A stretch of 64,000 nt of DNA, from assembly GCA_003611805.1 (NCBI GenBank), contig RAYM01000010.1, forward strand, positions 1 to 64,000, given 5' to 3'. The translations under genes and the position numbers were made by a program. The notes beneath the pieces were generated by a model. That model worked only from the letters and a program-made list of their open reading frames with translations. It was not told the DNA's origin and did no database searches. Positions 16,937 through 26,009 of the stretch are shown in pieces. Source of the stretch: a bacterium 1xD42-87 (GTDB taxonomy: Bacteria; Bacillota; Clostridia; Lachnospirales; Lachnospiraceae). The number at the start of each line of letters is the position of its first letter. Position 1 is the first letter of the stretch.

Positions 16937-16984
16937 GCGTTATATAACGCTTCTGGCAAAAGGCGGGATTCTAAAATCCCGCCT
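16937..16984 (-). terminator. galT terminator, with adjacent palindrome
   Basis: Stem arms AGGCGGGATT (16961-16970) and AATCCCGCCT (16975-16984) are followed on the minus strand by TTTTGCC, 36 bp past the galT stop. Just beyond lies a perfect 14-bp palindrome, GCGTTATATAACGC (16937-16950), of unknown role. Confidence 0.7.
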
Positions 16985-17019
16985 CATTTCCTGTCCCGGA
17001 TCCCAAATTTCCTCTCACC

Positions 17020-18516
17020 CTAACAAAGAATGGAAAGGAATCTGTCGAAAGCCGCCTGTCCCTCGGGATCCCTCTTGTAGACCCCCGCGTCCTCCAACAC
17101 TTCCATAAACACATTGCCGATCTCCCTGTGCAGGATCTCCATAATATGATCCCTGTCCACATTCGGATACGCAGGCAAAAACTCGTCTACCCAGTCGGCA
17201 TGCTTTGCAAGCTCCTCATCCGCTCGGATGTCCGCACCTGTCAGAATCGCCTCAGCGAGACGCTCCATCTCCCCTTTCAGTCTGGCGGGAAGCACAGCAA
17301 GCCCCATCACCTCAATCAGGCCGATGTTTTCTTTCTTGATATGGTGCAGCTTCGCGTGGGGATGATACACACCAAGCGGATGCTCCTGCGTCGTAATGTT
17401 GTTGCGGAGCACCAGATCCAGTTCAAATTTATCGCCGCGTTTTCTGGCAATCGGCGTGATCGTGTTATGCGGTTCCCCATCGGTTTCGGCAAATATAAAT
17501 GCCGCCTCGTCAGTATAACCCCGCCATTTTTCCAGAATCACGTCCGCAAGCGCAACCAGTCTCTCCGGATTTTCGTGAGAAATACGGATCACTGACATCG
17601 GCCAGTTCACCACGCCCGCCTCCACATCTGCGAAACCCTGTATTGTAAAGGTCCGCTCCACGGGTGCCTTTGCCATGGCGAACTCATAGTGTCCGCCCTG
17701 AAAATGGTCGTGACTCAAAATAGAGCCGCCCACAATCGGCAGGTCCGCATTGGAACCCACAAAATAATGCGGAAACTGTCTTACAAAGTCAAACAGCTTA
17801 CAGAATGTATCATGCTCGATCTTCATCGGAATATGCTGTGAGTTAAACACGATACAGTGCTCATTATAATATACATAGGGTGAATACTGGAATCCCCAAT
17901 CGCTGCCGTTTATGGTGACGGGAATAATCCTGTGATTCTGCCTTGCAGGATGGTTGACACGCCCCGCGTAGCCCTCGTTCTCCCGGCAGAGCAGACACTT
18001 TGGATAACCTCCCTGCTTCGCGTTCTTCGCCGCCGCAATCGCCTTCGGGTCTTTCTCCGGCTTGGAGAGATTGATCGTGATATCCAGGTCGCCGTATTTG
18101 GTGGACGAAATCCACTTCTGGTCTTTCGCAATGCGGTACCGTCTAATATAGTCCGTATCCCGGCTCAGTTTATAGAAATAATCCGTCGCCTCTTTCGGGT
18201 CTTTCTCATATTTTTCCCGGAATGTTCTGATTACCTCGCTGGGTCTCGGTGTGAGCAGCCCCATAATCTTCGTATCAAAAAGATCCCTGTACACAATGCT
18301 GTCCTCTATCAACCCTTTTTCACAGGCATAGTCTAACAGCTCCTTAAGTACCGGCTCCAGCTCCTCCACGGTCATGGAGACATCGTCGCCGTCCTCCAGT
18401 TCATCCATCCCGAAAAGCTCCAAAAGACGGTTTGCCGCGTATATCTCATCCTCTTTTTCAATCAATCCTGTAAGCAGGCCGTATGCTACAAGTTTTTTGA
18501 TATTCTGCTGAATCAT
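17020..18516 (-). CDS. galT: UDP-glucose--hexose-1-phosphate uridylyltransferase (class II)
   Basis: 498 residues, the length of the Firmicute class II GalT family, which differs from the about 350-residue enterobacterial enzyme. It transfers UMP from UDP-glucose to galactose-1-phosphate in the Leloir pathway. Recognisable features include Y-V-Y-Y-N-E-H-C-I-V-F, the G-G-S-I-L-S-H-D-H-F-Q-G-G-H segment and V-Y-H-P-H-A-K-L-H-H. It is the second gene of a galK-galT operon, 47 bp after galK, and ends in a strong terminator. Confidence 0.93.
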   Translation of the reverse strand: MIQQNIKKLVAYGLLTGLIEKEDEIYAANRLLELFGMDELEDGDDVSMTVEELEPVLKELLDYACEKGLIEDSIVYRDLFDTKIMGLLTPRPSEVIRTFREKYEKDPKEATDYFYKLSRDTDYIRRYRIAKDQKWISSTKYGDLDITINLSKPEKDPKAIAAAKNAKQGGYPKCLLCRENEGYAGRVNHPARQNHRIIPVTINGSDWGFQYSPYVYYNEHCIVFNSQHIPMKIEHDTFCKLFDFVRQFPHYFVGSNADLPIVGGSILSHDHFQGGHYEFAMAKAPVERTFTIQGFADVEAGVVNWPMSVIRISHENPERLVALADVILEKWRGYTDEAAFIFAETDGEPHNTITPIARKRGDKFELDLVLRNNITTQEHPLGVYHPHAKLHHIKKENIGLIEVMGLAVLPARLKGEMERLAEAILTGADIRADEELAKHADWVDEFLPAYPNVDRDHIMEILHREIGNVFMEVLEDAGVYKRDPEGQAAFDRFLSILC

Positions 18517-18563
18517 TATTATAATACCTCCTCAACTTGCATCTGCGGAAAATTCTCACGCTG

Positions 18564-19727
18564 TTATAGTTTTGACGGACCGTCGCCGATCTCCACCACA
18601 TAGAAATCCGCATTCTTCCCGACGCGCTCCTTATAAGCCGCGCCCACTTTTTCCTTAAAGGTATCCACCGCCTCATCTTTCACAATACTCACCGTACAGC
18701 CGCCGAAGCCGCCGCCCGTGATACGGGAACCAATCACACCGTCCACCTTCCATGCTTCCTCCACAAGCACGTCGATCTCGTCACAGGAAACCTCGTAATC
18801 ATCCCGCAGGGAAACGTGGGAAGCGTTCATCAGCTCGCCGAACTCTTTCAGATTGTTATTTTTCAAAGCCTCCACCGCGCGGATTGTTCTCTGGTTCTCA
18901 TAAACAGCATGTTTCGCGCGTTTTTTCCTTATATCGTCTTTGATCGCATCCTTGTCCGCCTCAAACTGCTCCTCGGATAAATCACCCAGACCCTTAATGT
19001 CCACTACCGTTTTAAGCTCCTCCAGCGCTCTCTCACACTCACTCCTGCGCTCGTTATACGCCGAATTGACCAGGGAATGCTTCACATTGCTGTTTGTGAC
19101 GATAATCTTTGCGCCGTCCAGCACAAGGGGAGCATACTGGTAAGACAAGTCCGCCGTATCCAGAAAAATCGCGTTATCCTTTTTACCCATCGCGGAGGCA
19201 AATTGATCCATGATACCGCAGTTCATACCGTTAAAATTATTTTCCGAATACTGACCGATCAGCGCCAGATCCACGTTGGTTACGTCAAACCCAAACAGAT
19301 CCCTCAGGTAAAAACCCGTCAGCACCTCTAAAGAAGCGGAGGAGGATAAGCCGGAACCATTGGGAATATTGCCGTTTAACACAATATCCAGTCCACAGTC
19401 CATCTTCATGCCGCGCTCCGCGAACGCCCACATAACACCCTTCGGGTAGTTCGTCCATCCCGCCGCATCGGAAGGCGTCAGATCATCCAGACTGCTCTCC
19501 ACCACGCCCATTTTTTCAAAGTTCATGGAATAAAACCGCAGTTTCCTGTCCGTTCTCTTCTTCACCGCCGCGTATGTACCGATTGTCAGTGCGCAGGGAA
19601 ATACATGTCCCCCGTTATAATCCGTATGCTCGCCAATCATGTTCACTCTGCCCGGCGCAAAATATACGCCCGCGCCGTCCGCATTCCCGTAAAGCTCCTC
19701 AAATTTCTTCAAAACCATCTCTTTCAT
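18564..19727 (-). CDS. galK: Galactokinase
   Basis: 387 residues of the GHMP kinase superfamily. It phosphorylates galactose at C1. The galactokinase signature G-R-V-N-M-I-G-E-H-T-D-Y-N-G-G is near residue 30. The ATP loop G-S-G-L-S-S-S-A-S-L-E-V lies near 125 and the C-terminal G-G-G-F-G-G-C near 345. The ATG at 19727 was chosen because AAGGAG lies seven bases upstream. An upstream in-frame ATG lacks this. The promoter and two leader hairpins precede it (19801-19862). Confidence 0.94.
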   Translation of the reverse strand: MKEMVLKKFEELYGNADGAGVYFAPGRVNMIGEHTDYNGGHVFPCALTIGTYAAVKKRTDRKLRFYSMNFEKMGVVESSLDDLTPSDAAGWTNYPKGVMWAFAERGMKMDCGLDIVLNGNIPNGSGLSSSASLEVLTGFYLRDLFGFDVTNVDLALIGQYSENNFNGMNCGIMDQFASAMGKKDNAIFLDTADLSYQYAPLVLDGAKIIVTNSNVKHSLVNSAYNERRSECERALEELKTVVDIKGLGDLSEEQFEADKDAIKDDIRKKRAKHAVYENQRTIRAVEALKNNNLKEFGELMNASHVSLRDDYEVSCDEIDVLVEEAWKVDGVIGSRITGGGFGGCTVSIVKDEAVDTFKEKVGAAYKERVGKNADFYVVEIGDGPSKL

Positions 19728-19800
19728 ACCCGCTCTCCTTCTCTTCTCCATACCTTTTTACCAGCAAGCTCGAACAAAACTCACTCGTAGCCCCAAACAG

Positions 19801-19862
19801 AGAATGCCGCACTTCAGGCATTCTCTCAAGTGAGATTTCGTACTTCTCACTCTATTATAGCA
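19801..19862 (-). promoter_or_regulatory. galK promoter with structured 5' leader (hairpin repeat copy 2)
   Basis: An extended -10, TGC-TATAAT, lies at 19854-19862 on the minus strand. The leader then begins with an AGTGAGA/TCTCACT hairpin (19829-19851), followed by the AGAATGCC/GGCATTCT hairpin (19801-19824). No good -35 was found at 17 nt, which fits an extended -10 promoter. A TTGACA lies further upstream. The hairpins may stabilise the mRNA. Confidence 0.5.
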
Positions 19863-19932
19863 AAAAAGGACCATCCTTACATAGCCCTTTGTTACTTAAA
19901 ACTGTCAAAATGTTAAATTTGCAGAGTTCCGC

Positions 19933-20835
19933 TTATGCGTTCAGACTGTTAATCTGACCGATAAACTCTTCCACCTGCCGCAGATATTCCCGGTTCCGCC
20001 TCGTCTCCCCTTTCTGCATCTCCTTTCGGAAGCTCGTGGGCGACATCTGTTTCATTTGCCGGAATGCCTTCGTAAATACAAGCGGATCATGATAACCGCA
20101 TGACAGGGCGATACTCTCGATCGGAAGGGACGTGAGCTGCAAAAGTTCCGCTGCCTTCGTGATTCGGAAAGTGGTCAGAAACTGCTGGGGCGACATCCCC
20201 ATGGAATTTTGGAACAGTGTGTAGAGATAACTTCTGTTGATACAGACATAATCCGCCACATCCGTCACTTTGATGGGATTGCAGTAATTATTTTGAATAA
20301 ACGATACGGCTTTCCGCACGTAAATATTTGCTTTATCACCCTCGCTCCGTTTCTCAACCCTGCTGCCCTCGGCTATGACAGACAGGAAAATGCCAAGCTG
20401 CCCGTTCCGCCGCAGATCGTGGGAAAGCCCATATGTATTGTGCTCCATCATATCCTTCACGATCCGATAAAGCTCCTCGGAGGCATCAGATTTGAAAACC
20501 GGCTGCCTCACAGACAGACCGATATTGCCCACATACTCCGCCGCCTGCGTACCACTGAAACCGACCCATACATAGGTCCACGGCTCCTTCTCGTCCGCCT
20601 GGTAAAATGCCAACTCATCCGGCGTAATCAGAAAGCCGTATCCAGCCTCCAGCGGATATTCCTCGCCGCCGATTGAAAATCTTCCCTTGCCGCTCAAAAT
20701 ATAGTGAATGAGATAATGGGGTTTTAATGCCGGTCCGAAGCTGTGCATCGGCTCCGTCCGGGAAAGTCCGCAGCAGTTCACGTATAGACTGCCTGTCTGT
20801 TCTCCCGCAAATTCCAGTTTATATGCTTTTTCCAT
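19933..20835 (-). CDS. AraC-family transcriptional regulator
   Basis: 300 residues. The N-terminal cupin-like sensing domain (about 1-150) includes H-Y-L-I-H-Y-I-L-S-G-K-G-R-F. The C-terminal double helix-turn-helix (about 180-275) includes D-V-A-D-Y-V-C-I-N-R-S-Y-L-Y-T-L-F and S-I-A-L-S-C-G-Y-H-D-P-L-V-F-T-K-A-F-R. The cupin type matches sugar-responsive regulators such as MsmR. Its position directly upstream of galK-galT in the same direction suggests control of galactose or galactoside genes. That is inference. Confidence 0.88.
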   Translation of the reverse strand: MEKAYKLEFAGEQTGSLYVNCCGLSRTEPMHSFGPALKPHYLIHYILSGKGRFSIGGEEYPLEAGYGFLITPDELAFYQADEKEPWTYVWVGFSGTQAAEYVGNIGLSVRQPVFKSDASEELYRIVKDMMEHNTYGLSHDLRRNGQLGIFLSVIAEGSRVEKRSEGDKANIYVRKAVSFIQNNYCNPIKVTDVADYVCINRSYLYTLFQNSMGMSPQQFLTTFRITKAAELLQLTSLPIESIALSCGYHDPLVFTKAFRQMKQMSPTSFRKEMQKGETRRNREYLRQVEEFIGQINSLNA

Positions 20836-20939
20836 CGTTATTTTTTCCTGTCATCGCAGCAAATCACCACGCGCGTATCCATACCCCGGCAAAACCGCCA
20901 ATCCGATCATAACACGCCGGTAAACCGTCTGTCAATCAT

Positions 20940-22037
20940 TCATTCCGTCTCCGGCTTATAGTTTTCCACATCCGCGAGCAGCTTTTCCCAAGCTTCCTCA
21001 TGCTCCACATAATAGAGCGGACACATTTTGCCGCCGCAGTCATAATGCCGCAAAATATCATCCGCCGACAAATGATATTCCTGTGTCAGCCACGCAAGCG
21101 TATGTATCAGGGTATCGTATGTTTCCTGCGTAAACTTCCCGTCCTCATCCAGATAACAGCACTCGATGGAAACAGAATCCGCATTCCTCGTCGCAACCGC
21201 GTATGCCTGTTCCTCCAGCGGAATACACTGGATCAGCTCGCCCTCGTAGCCGATGATAAAATGCGCGCTTGCCGACCGCTCCTGGGTCTCGGCAAGACTG
21301 GCAAAATAACTGCGGTTCTGTGCCGCTGAAGTGCCCGGATTGGCGGTATAATGTACAAACACACTCTTTATCCTTTTTAATTCCGTGCCGGGTCTGGAAA
21401 AGTCATTCGGTTCCAGGTAATCCACAATAATAGGCGGCGGCTGGATCCGGTTCGCCTCGATCTTTTCGGACACAACTTCTACAATTCCTTTTCCCGTGCC
21501 CGCTTCTTCATTGTGTACCATGCGGTAAACCGCCCCGATTGTCTGGTAAATCAGTATCAGGCATACACCGATGATAAGAAATATAGAAATGCGGTAAACA
21601 TTCAGCCGCCGCTTCTTCGCCCTGCGCCGTTTAATGGAGCTCACCGGGCGCGGGTTGCCAGTGTTTTGACGACCTGGCTGTGGTCTCGGGCGGGTGCGCC
21701 TCTGATCGAAGCGAATCTGTTCGCGGTTCGCAAGCCTCATCATGCGGGAATCATCAGATTCTCTGGAAATTTCCCACAACTCCAGATTTTCCAGTCCGTC
21801 ACTGTTTTTACCTTGCTGTCCCGCACGTTCTCCGGCGCTGCTTCTCTGCGCACCGCCACTGGCTCTGCTGCCCGCTATGACGCTTAAACCGTCTCTTGCA
21901 CTGTTCCTATATGCATTTCCCGTCCTGTTTCTTGTACCGTTCTGTTTTCTGCGCCGCTGCGCAGGGTACTGTGCCCGCCGTCCTTCTTCTCTGCCCTGCA
22001 GGACATTTCTCCCGTCGCTCCTCTGTGCCTGCCCCAT
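20940..22037 (-). CDS. Membrane-anchored N-acetylmuramoyl-L-alanine amidase
   Basis: 365 residues. An unusual, disordered, Arg/Gln/Gly/Ser-rich basic cytoplasmic region spans about 1-145. One membrane segment follows (about 149-170: Y-R-I-S-I-F-L-I-I-G-V-C-L-I-L-I-Y). The extracellular Amidase_2/PGRP domain is at about 200-355. Zinc-ligand candidates are the His of F-V-H-Y-T-A-N and the His of L-R-H-Y-D-C-G-G-K-M-C-P. It would cleave the amide bond between muramic acid and the stem peptide during wall turnover, germination or sporulation. GGGGGAG precedes the ATG. Confidence 0.87.
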   Translation of the reverse strand: MGQAQRSDGRNVLQGREEGRRAQYPAQRRRKQNGTRNRTGNAYRNSARDGLSVIAGSRASGGAQRSSAGERAGQQGKNSDGLENLELWEISRESDDSRMMRLANREQIRFDQRRTRPRPQPGRQNTGNPRPVSSIKRRRAKKRRLNVYRISIFLIIGVCLILIYQTIGAVYRMVHNEEAGTGKGIVEVVSEKIEANRIQPPPIIVDYLEPNDFSRPGTELKRIKSVFVHYTANPGTSAAQNRSYFASLAETQERSASAHFIIGYEGELIQCIPLEEQAYAVATRNADSVSIECCYLDEDGKFTQETYDTLIHTLAWLTQEYHLSADDILRHYDCGGKMCPLYYVEHEEAWEKLLADVENYKPETE

Positions 22038-22214
22038 GCTGCTCCCCCTCTTTTGTACTTCTCACACTATCGTAATACATCAATCTTTAAAATTTCTCTA
22101 AAATCGACATTCTTCTACGTTTCTATATATTAGAACGGGGAACTTAAGAAAAAGGTTACATAATTCTTAATATTTTTTTATTTTTACTTCTGCTCCTACT
22201 TCCGTATCGTCAAA

Positions 22215-24728
22215 TTACTCTTCGGATGCTGTCTTAAGATGCGTCTCCACTGCCGTATGCAAATCAGACAGCCCGTCCCGGAAAATCTGATCGTCCTCAT
22301 AATCTGCATTCTGCAATTCCGGCAGGTCTTTTTCCAGCTCCTTTCGGTAATAACTCATTATCATAGAGCCATTTCCCGACGGGTTCTGCATCCCAACAGC
22401 AATCTCGTCCACGTTTCCGATTGAATAAAACAGCATCGCCGCATTAAAATATAGTATATCCTGGTCTTCCTCTGTAAAGAAATCCGTGCTCATCTCATAG
22501 TCAAAGCGCAGGGAATACGGTTCCTCCAGTGTCTGCATGGAAAACCCTGCCGAACGGCTCAGTGTGGGCGGCAGAGGCAGGGCGTCGAGCAGCGCGCCTA
22601 CTTTGGCGTTGTCCCCCACATAGGGTGTTCGGTTCGCGCACAGCGCGTCAAACAGCGCTTCCCGCCGCTCCCGGTTCAGACTTAAGATAACCACCCGGTC
22701 CGTCAACGCTTTTAACTCACTGTCAATAAATGCCATCTCATTCTGGTATTTATCGTTTACCCTGCCGCCATAATCCGCCCTGATATAAACATAACATCTG
22801 TTATCAAGTCTGTCTATATTGATCTCACTCGGCGCTTCAACCGTCGTCGTAATCTGTTCGTCCGGCAGATAATCTACCGAGACCTCTTCCTGTGCTGCTT
22901 CCGTGTTATAGGCATTATCGTATATGACATAAGTCGTATCTTCGTCATCCGCGATATAAGTTGTGTCGTCGTTGCTGTCGGTGCCGGGCACACCCGCTGC
23001 CATGCTGCTGTCGGTGCCGGATACACTCTCCGAAGCTCTGTTGTCCGTTCCGGCTTTGCCCGTTCCGTCATCCTTTGCCGGTGTATACGTATGTGCGTTC
23101 TCTCCTTCTGCAGGCGTATAGGTATGCAGTGTTGGTTTTTCATACGCCGCAGGATCCACCGATTCCATGCCGGCGATTTCCTCATTAGGAAGATAATCCG
23201 TCTTATCCTCCTCCAGCGGAATCACTTCCCAGTCATCGCTGAGCAGCGGATTCTCTTCATTCCCGGGCACCACTTCTATCGTACCCTCATGCCCTAAAAT
23301 TCCTTCTTCCGGAATATAAATATCCTCATGTCCTAAAACACCCTCCGTTGCAGGCGTATAAGTATGCTCCGTCCTCGACAATGACTCTCCCAGATAAGCC
23401 CGCAAAAAGTAATTGCATCCCCTGTCTCCAATCGGCACGACCTCACGCCCCTCGTCCACCAGCCCGAGCGCGTCCCGAAGCGGTATTCTTGAAAATCTGC
23501 CCACCTCTTCCTGCGAGGCAACATGATATATAATAACCTCGTCCGTTTTCTCTTCCACCACACATCCGCTGATGCCGCCGATACTTGCAGGCAGCGGTAT
23601 CTGCATATCCGCGCCCGTGACAGTAAGCCCTTCCTGCGCGTCCACCGTTATCCCCCGGAAGCGGGCGTCTTTTGTAAAGACAAAAAAGCACACAGCTGCG
23701 GTCAGGAAAAGCGCGCCTGCCGCCGCCGCATAAATAACTTTCGGCTCCTTTGCGATAAAGCGGATCCGCTCCTTCACACTTTTTCCGCTCCCGGTCATAG
23801 TCGTTGCCGTGCAGACCAGATCGGAAGCCCGTCCTCTTCTCGTAATAATGGAAAGCAGCGTCTCCCCGTAAGAAACCCGTTCCGCCTCCCCAAGCCATGA
23901 CAGTGCTCCCTCGTCACAGGCAATCTCGCAGTCACGCTTGGAGCAGATTACCGCCACCCATACCAATGGATGAAACCAGTATATCGCCGCCAGAATACTG
24001 CGAAGAAGCGCCCAAAAACTGTCCCCGTGTTTCTTATGGACGAGCTCATGAACAATTATATGCCGCAGACGGTCCGCATCACCGACCACATCCATCGTCA
24101 GATAAACAGCCTCCCGCCCCGGAAATCCGTACAGGCAGGGGGAAGAAATGTCTTCCGCCAGATACATTGCCGGCAGGCGGTCTTTTTTCCGCCCCTTTAA
24201 AACAAATTCCTTTATGTCCTCCGGCAGGTCATAGGGCTTTCTGCGTTTCCGCAGCCGATGACTGAATATTATGTTAGTAGTCAAAATCCATCCACCCACA
24301 ATCAGCGCGCCGGCTCCCCAGAAAAACCGCAGCACATCCAGCCGGGAAAAGCCCAGTGTTCCCGCCATAAATACAGAAGTCGGTCCGTCATCCGTCATTC
24401 CCTCCATCGTCTCTCTGATCTCATCCGTGGTAAACAAGCGAAACAGCACGCTGTCTGCATTTACGGTCATCTGGACAGGTTCCTCCAATCGGATGGTCTC
24501 TTCCAGCCGTTCCCCAATGCCGCCCTCATTCTTCTCCACCAGATCCATCAGCCTGAAACCGGAAAATGACCCGAGATCAAACTCCGCCGAAACCGGTATC
24601 ATCAGCCGGAGCGCCACCAGCAGCCAGAGCGCATACTGCAGCCTGCTGCTGATCTTCCCGCGGAAGACCCGCCGGATCAGCAGGACACATAAAATTAAAA
24701 CCGTTGATGTTATCAGTATCTCTTTCAT
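22215..24728 (-). CDS. BlaR1-like M56 family metallopeptidase with C-terminal DUF4825-like domain
   Basis: 837 residues. The N-terminal M56 unit has several membrane helices (about 1-320). Its zinc-protease motif is H-E-L-V-H-K-K-H, with a downstream E-I-A-C-D-E. The last such helix is near 335-350. The extracellular part is not a penicillin-binding domain. It holds a low-complexity repeat region (about 450-640) with four H-T-Y-T-P-A units and paired Y-L-P-[ND]-E motifs, then a domain with a DUF4825-like pattern (about 650-790). By family analogy it cleaves the paired BlaI repressor on sensing an envelope signal. The trigger is probably not a beta-lactam bound in the usual way. It follows the blaI-like gene by 41 bp. 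Confidence 0.85.
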   Translation of the reverse strand: MKEILITSTVLILCVLLIRRVFRGKISSRLQYALWLLVALRLMIPVSAEFDLGSFSGFRLMDLVEKNEGGIGERLEETIRLEEPVQMTVNADSVLFRLFTTDEIRETMEGMTDDGPTSVFMAGTLGFSRLDVLRFFWGAGALIVGGWILTTNIIFSHRLRKRRKPYDLPEDIKEFVLKGRKKDRLPAMYLAEDISSPCLYGFPGREAVYLTMDVVGDADRLRHIIVHELVHKKHGDSFWALLRSILAAIYWFHPLVWVAVICSKRDCEIACDEGALSWLGEAERVSYGETLLSIITRRGRASDLVCTATTMTGSGKSVKERIRFIAKEPKVIYAAAAGALFLTAAVCFFVFTKDARFRGITVDAQEGLTVTGADMQIPLPASIGGISGCVVEEKTDEVIIYHVASQEEVGRFSRIPLRDALGLVDEGREVVPIGDRGCNYFLRAYLGESLSRTEHTYTPATEGVLGHEDIYIPEEGILGHEGTIEVVPGNEENPLLSDDWEVIPLEEDKTDYLPNEEIAGMESVDPAAYEKPTLHTYTPAEGENAHTYTPAKDDGTGKAGTDNRASESVSGTDSSMAAGVPGTDSNDDTTYIADDEDTTYVIYDNAYNTEAAQEEVSVDYLPDEQITTTVEAPSEINIDRLDNRCYVYIRADYGGRVNDKYQNEMAFIDSELKALTDRVVILSLNRERREALFDALCANRTPYVGDNAKVGALLDALPLPPTLSRSAGFSMQTLEEPYSLRFDYEMSTDFFTEEDQDILYFNAAMLFYSIGNVDEIAVGMQNPSGNGSMIMSYYRKELEKDLPELQNADYEDDQIFRDGLSDLHTAVETHLKTASEE

Positions 24729-24769
24729 GTCTTCCTCCCTTTTTATCTGCCTTCCTTACGTCTTGCATT

Positions 24770-25189
24770 TCACCGCAACCGGTTTCCATACCCACGCTCA
24801 TCTCGCGCCTCACTGCGTTTAGCCCTGCTTTTTCCCGCCTGCTCCAAAATGCCGTAAAGCTCCTGTATTTCCTCCTCGGACAGAGCCTGATCCTCCACCA
24901 TTGCGTTTACCATCATACCCAGACTTCCTCTGTAAACCTTCTGCAAAAACCCCCGGGTTTCCTGCATGGAAACTTCCTCCCTCGTCACCAGCGGATAAAA
25001 AATCTTTGCACGCCCGCCGTCCCTGTGGGCAACCGCACCTTTTTTTTCCATGCGGGAGAGCATAGTAATCACAATATGCTTATCCCATCCTGTCTCTTTG
25101 CCCAGTTCGTTTTTAAGCTCCGTAATTGTGCTCTCCCGTTCCCAGAGCTGATTCATAATCTTCCATTCTCCGTCTGATAAACTGACCAC
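24770..25189 (-). CDS. BlaI/MecI/CopY-family repressor
   Basis: 139 residues. The winged helix fills residues 1-80, with L-S-D-G-E-W-K-I-M-N-Q-L-W and the recognition segment H-I-V-I-T-M-L-S-R-M-E-K-K-G-A-V. A C-terminal dimerisation helix follows. Such repressors bind a dyad operator and are inactivated by proteolysis by the partner membrane peptidase. The gene sits first in the operon and has a clear operator/promoter at 25231-25288. The C-terminus is basic (K-S-R-A-K-R-S-E-A-R). Confidence 0.92.
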   Translation of the reverse strand: MVSLSDGEWKIMNQLWERESTITELKNELGKETGWDKHIVITMLSRMEKKGAVAHRDGGRAKIFYPLVTREEVSMQETRGFLQKVYRGSLGMMVNAMVEDQALSEEEIQELYGILEQAGKSRAKRSEARDERGYGNRLR

Positions 25190-25230
25190 GCCGTTTTCCG
25201 TCCTTTCCTCCGCATCTATTGGTATTTATT

Positions 25231-25288
25231 GGTATACGAGTGTATACCCTCTTGGTTGTATCATACACGCAAGGTATACGCCTGTCAA
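25231..25288 (-). promoter_or_regulatory. blaI-like operon promoter with overlapping operators
   Basis: The minus strand has TTGACA (25283-25288), exactly 17 nt, then TATGAT (25260-25265). A GGTATAC half-site (25273-25279) lies in the spacer. GTAT-C-ATAC (25258-25266) overlaps the -10. A perfect dyad, GGTATAC-gagt-GTATACC (25231-25248), lies just downstream of the expected start. The arrangement fits repression by the BlaI-like protein. Confidence 0.8.
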
Positions 25289-25372
25289 CCCCGCATTTGT
25301 GAATATAAAGCTAGTCTGACACATTATCCTTCCATGTTTCGAACTGTCGCAATTTTCAATTAAATAGCGAAA

Positions 25373-25397
25373 CAGGGAACCCTGCCCGGATTCCCTG
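25373..25397 (-). terminator. Hairpin after the gene at 25457
   Basis: Arms CAGGGAA (25373-25379) and TTCCCTG (25391-25397), with extra outer pairing. It lies 60 bp beyond the stop of the upstream minus-strand gene and is followed by a weak A/T-rich tail. It is a possible terminator. Confidence 0.45.
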
Positions 25398-25456
25398 CTT
25401 TGCTTCCTCTATAGCTTTTGTTTTTCATTCTGCCGATTATTTCATTCCTGCTTACC

Positions 25457-25933
25457 TCAGAATCCTTCACTGTACTTTCGATACAGTTCCTCCAAATCAG
25501 CCTGGTCCTGTTCGGACACTTTTTCCTGCAAATATTCCTGCACCTCCGACAGGGAGTTTCCATCCACACCATCCCCGACGATTTCCATCACATCGGATAA
25601 CGTATCGCTGTCCGCATAGCGGTCAATAATCTCCTCCGCTTTCTGCTTATCACCTTCGTCCATATTATCGACAATTTCTTTTGCTTTCTCTGCTGCCTGC
25701 GGATCGCCATTGCTCTCAAGCGCCTGTTTCACTGCCTGTTCCATCACCGTTTCGGAAACCTTTTTGGTCGCGGCGTGTTTCACGCTTTCAGAAACTTTTT
25801 CTGTTACCGTGTGTCTGCCTGTTCCGGTCAGCGCGCCGCTGGCAAAGCCTATCGCCACCACAATGCAGATTCCCAGAAAAAACCCCAGAAAAATTACCGG
25901 GATAAGCCCTTTTTTCCTCTTTCTTCTGCTCAT
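25457..25933 (-). CDS. Single-pass membrane protein with acidic helical ectodomain, unknown
   Basis: 158 residues from the ATG at 25933, preceded by GGGAGAGAAGAA. A basic start (M-S-R-R-K-R-K-K-G) is followed by a membrane helix (about 11-32) and an extracytoplasmic, acidic, Ala/Glu/Asp-rich helical region. That region has repeated A-x-x-I-[VI]-D patterns and resembles coiled-coil or small helical-bundle proteins. No catalytic residues are recognised. It lies 76 bp downstream of proS-independent DNA and upstream of the BlaI operon, apparently as a single gene. Confidence 0.7.
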   Translation of the reverse strand: MSRRKRKKGLIPVIFLGFFLGICIVVAIGFASGALTGTGRHTVTEKVSESVKHAATKKVSETVMEQAVKQALESNGDPQAAEKAKEIVDNMDEGDKQKAEEIIDRYADSDTLSDVMEIVGDGVDGNSLSEVQEYLQEKVSEQDQADLEELYRKYSEGF

Positions 25934-26009
25934 TTCTTCTCTCCCATATGCACAGTATATTCGGGCAGTTCTCAAAACAATACCCTATCATGACGGCAAA
26001 CCCGGAAAA

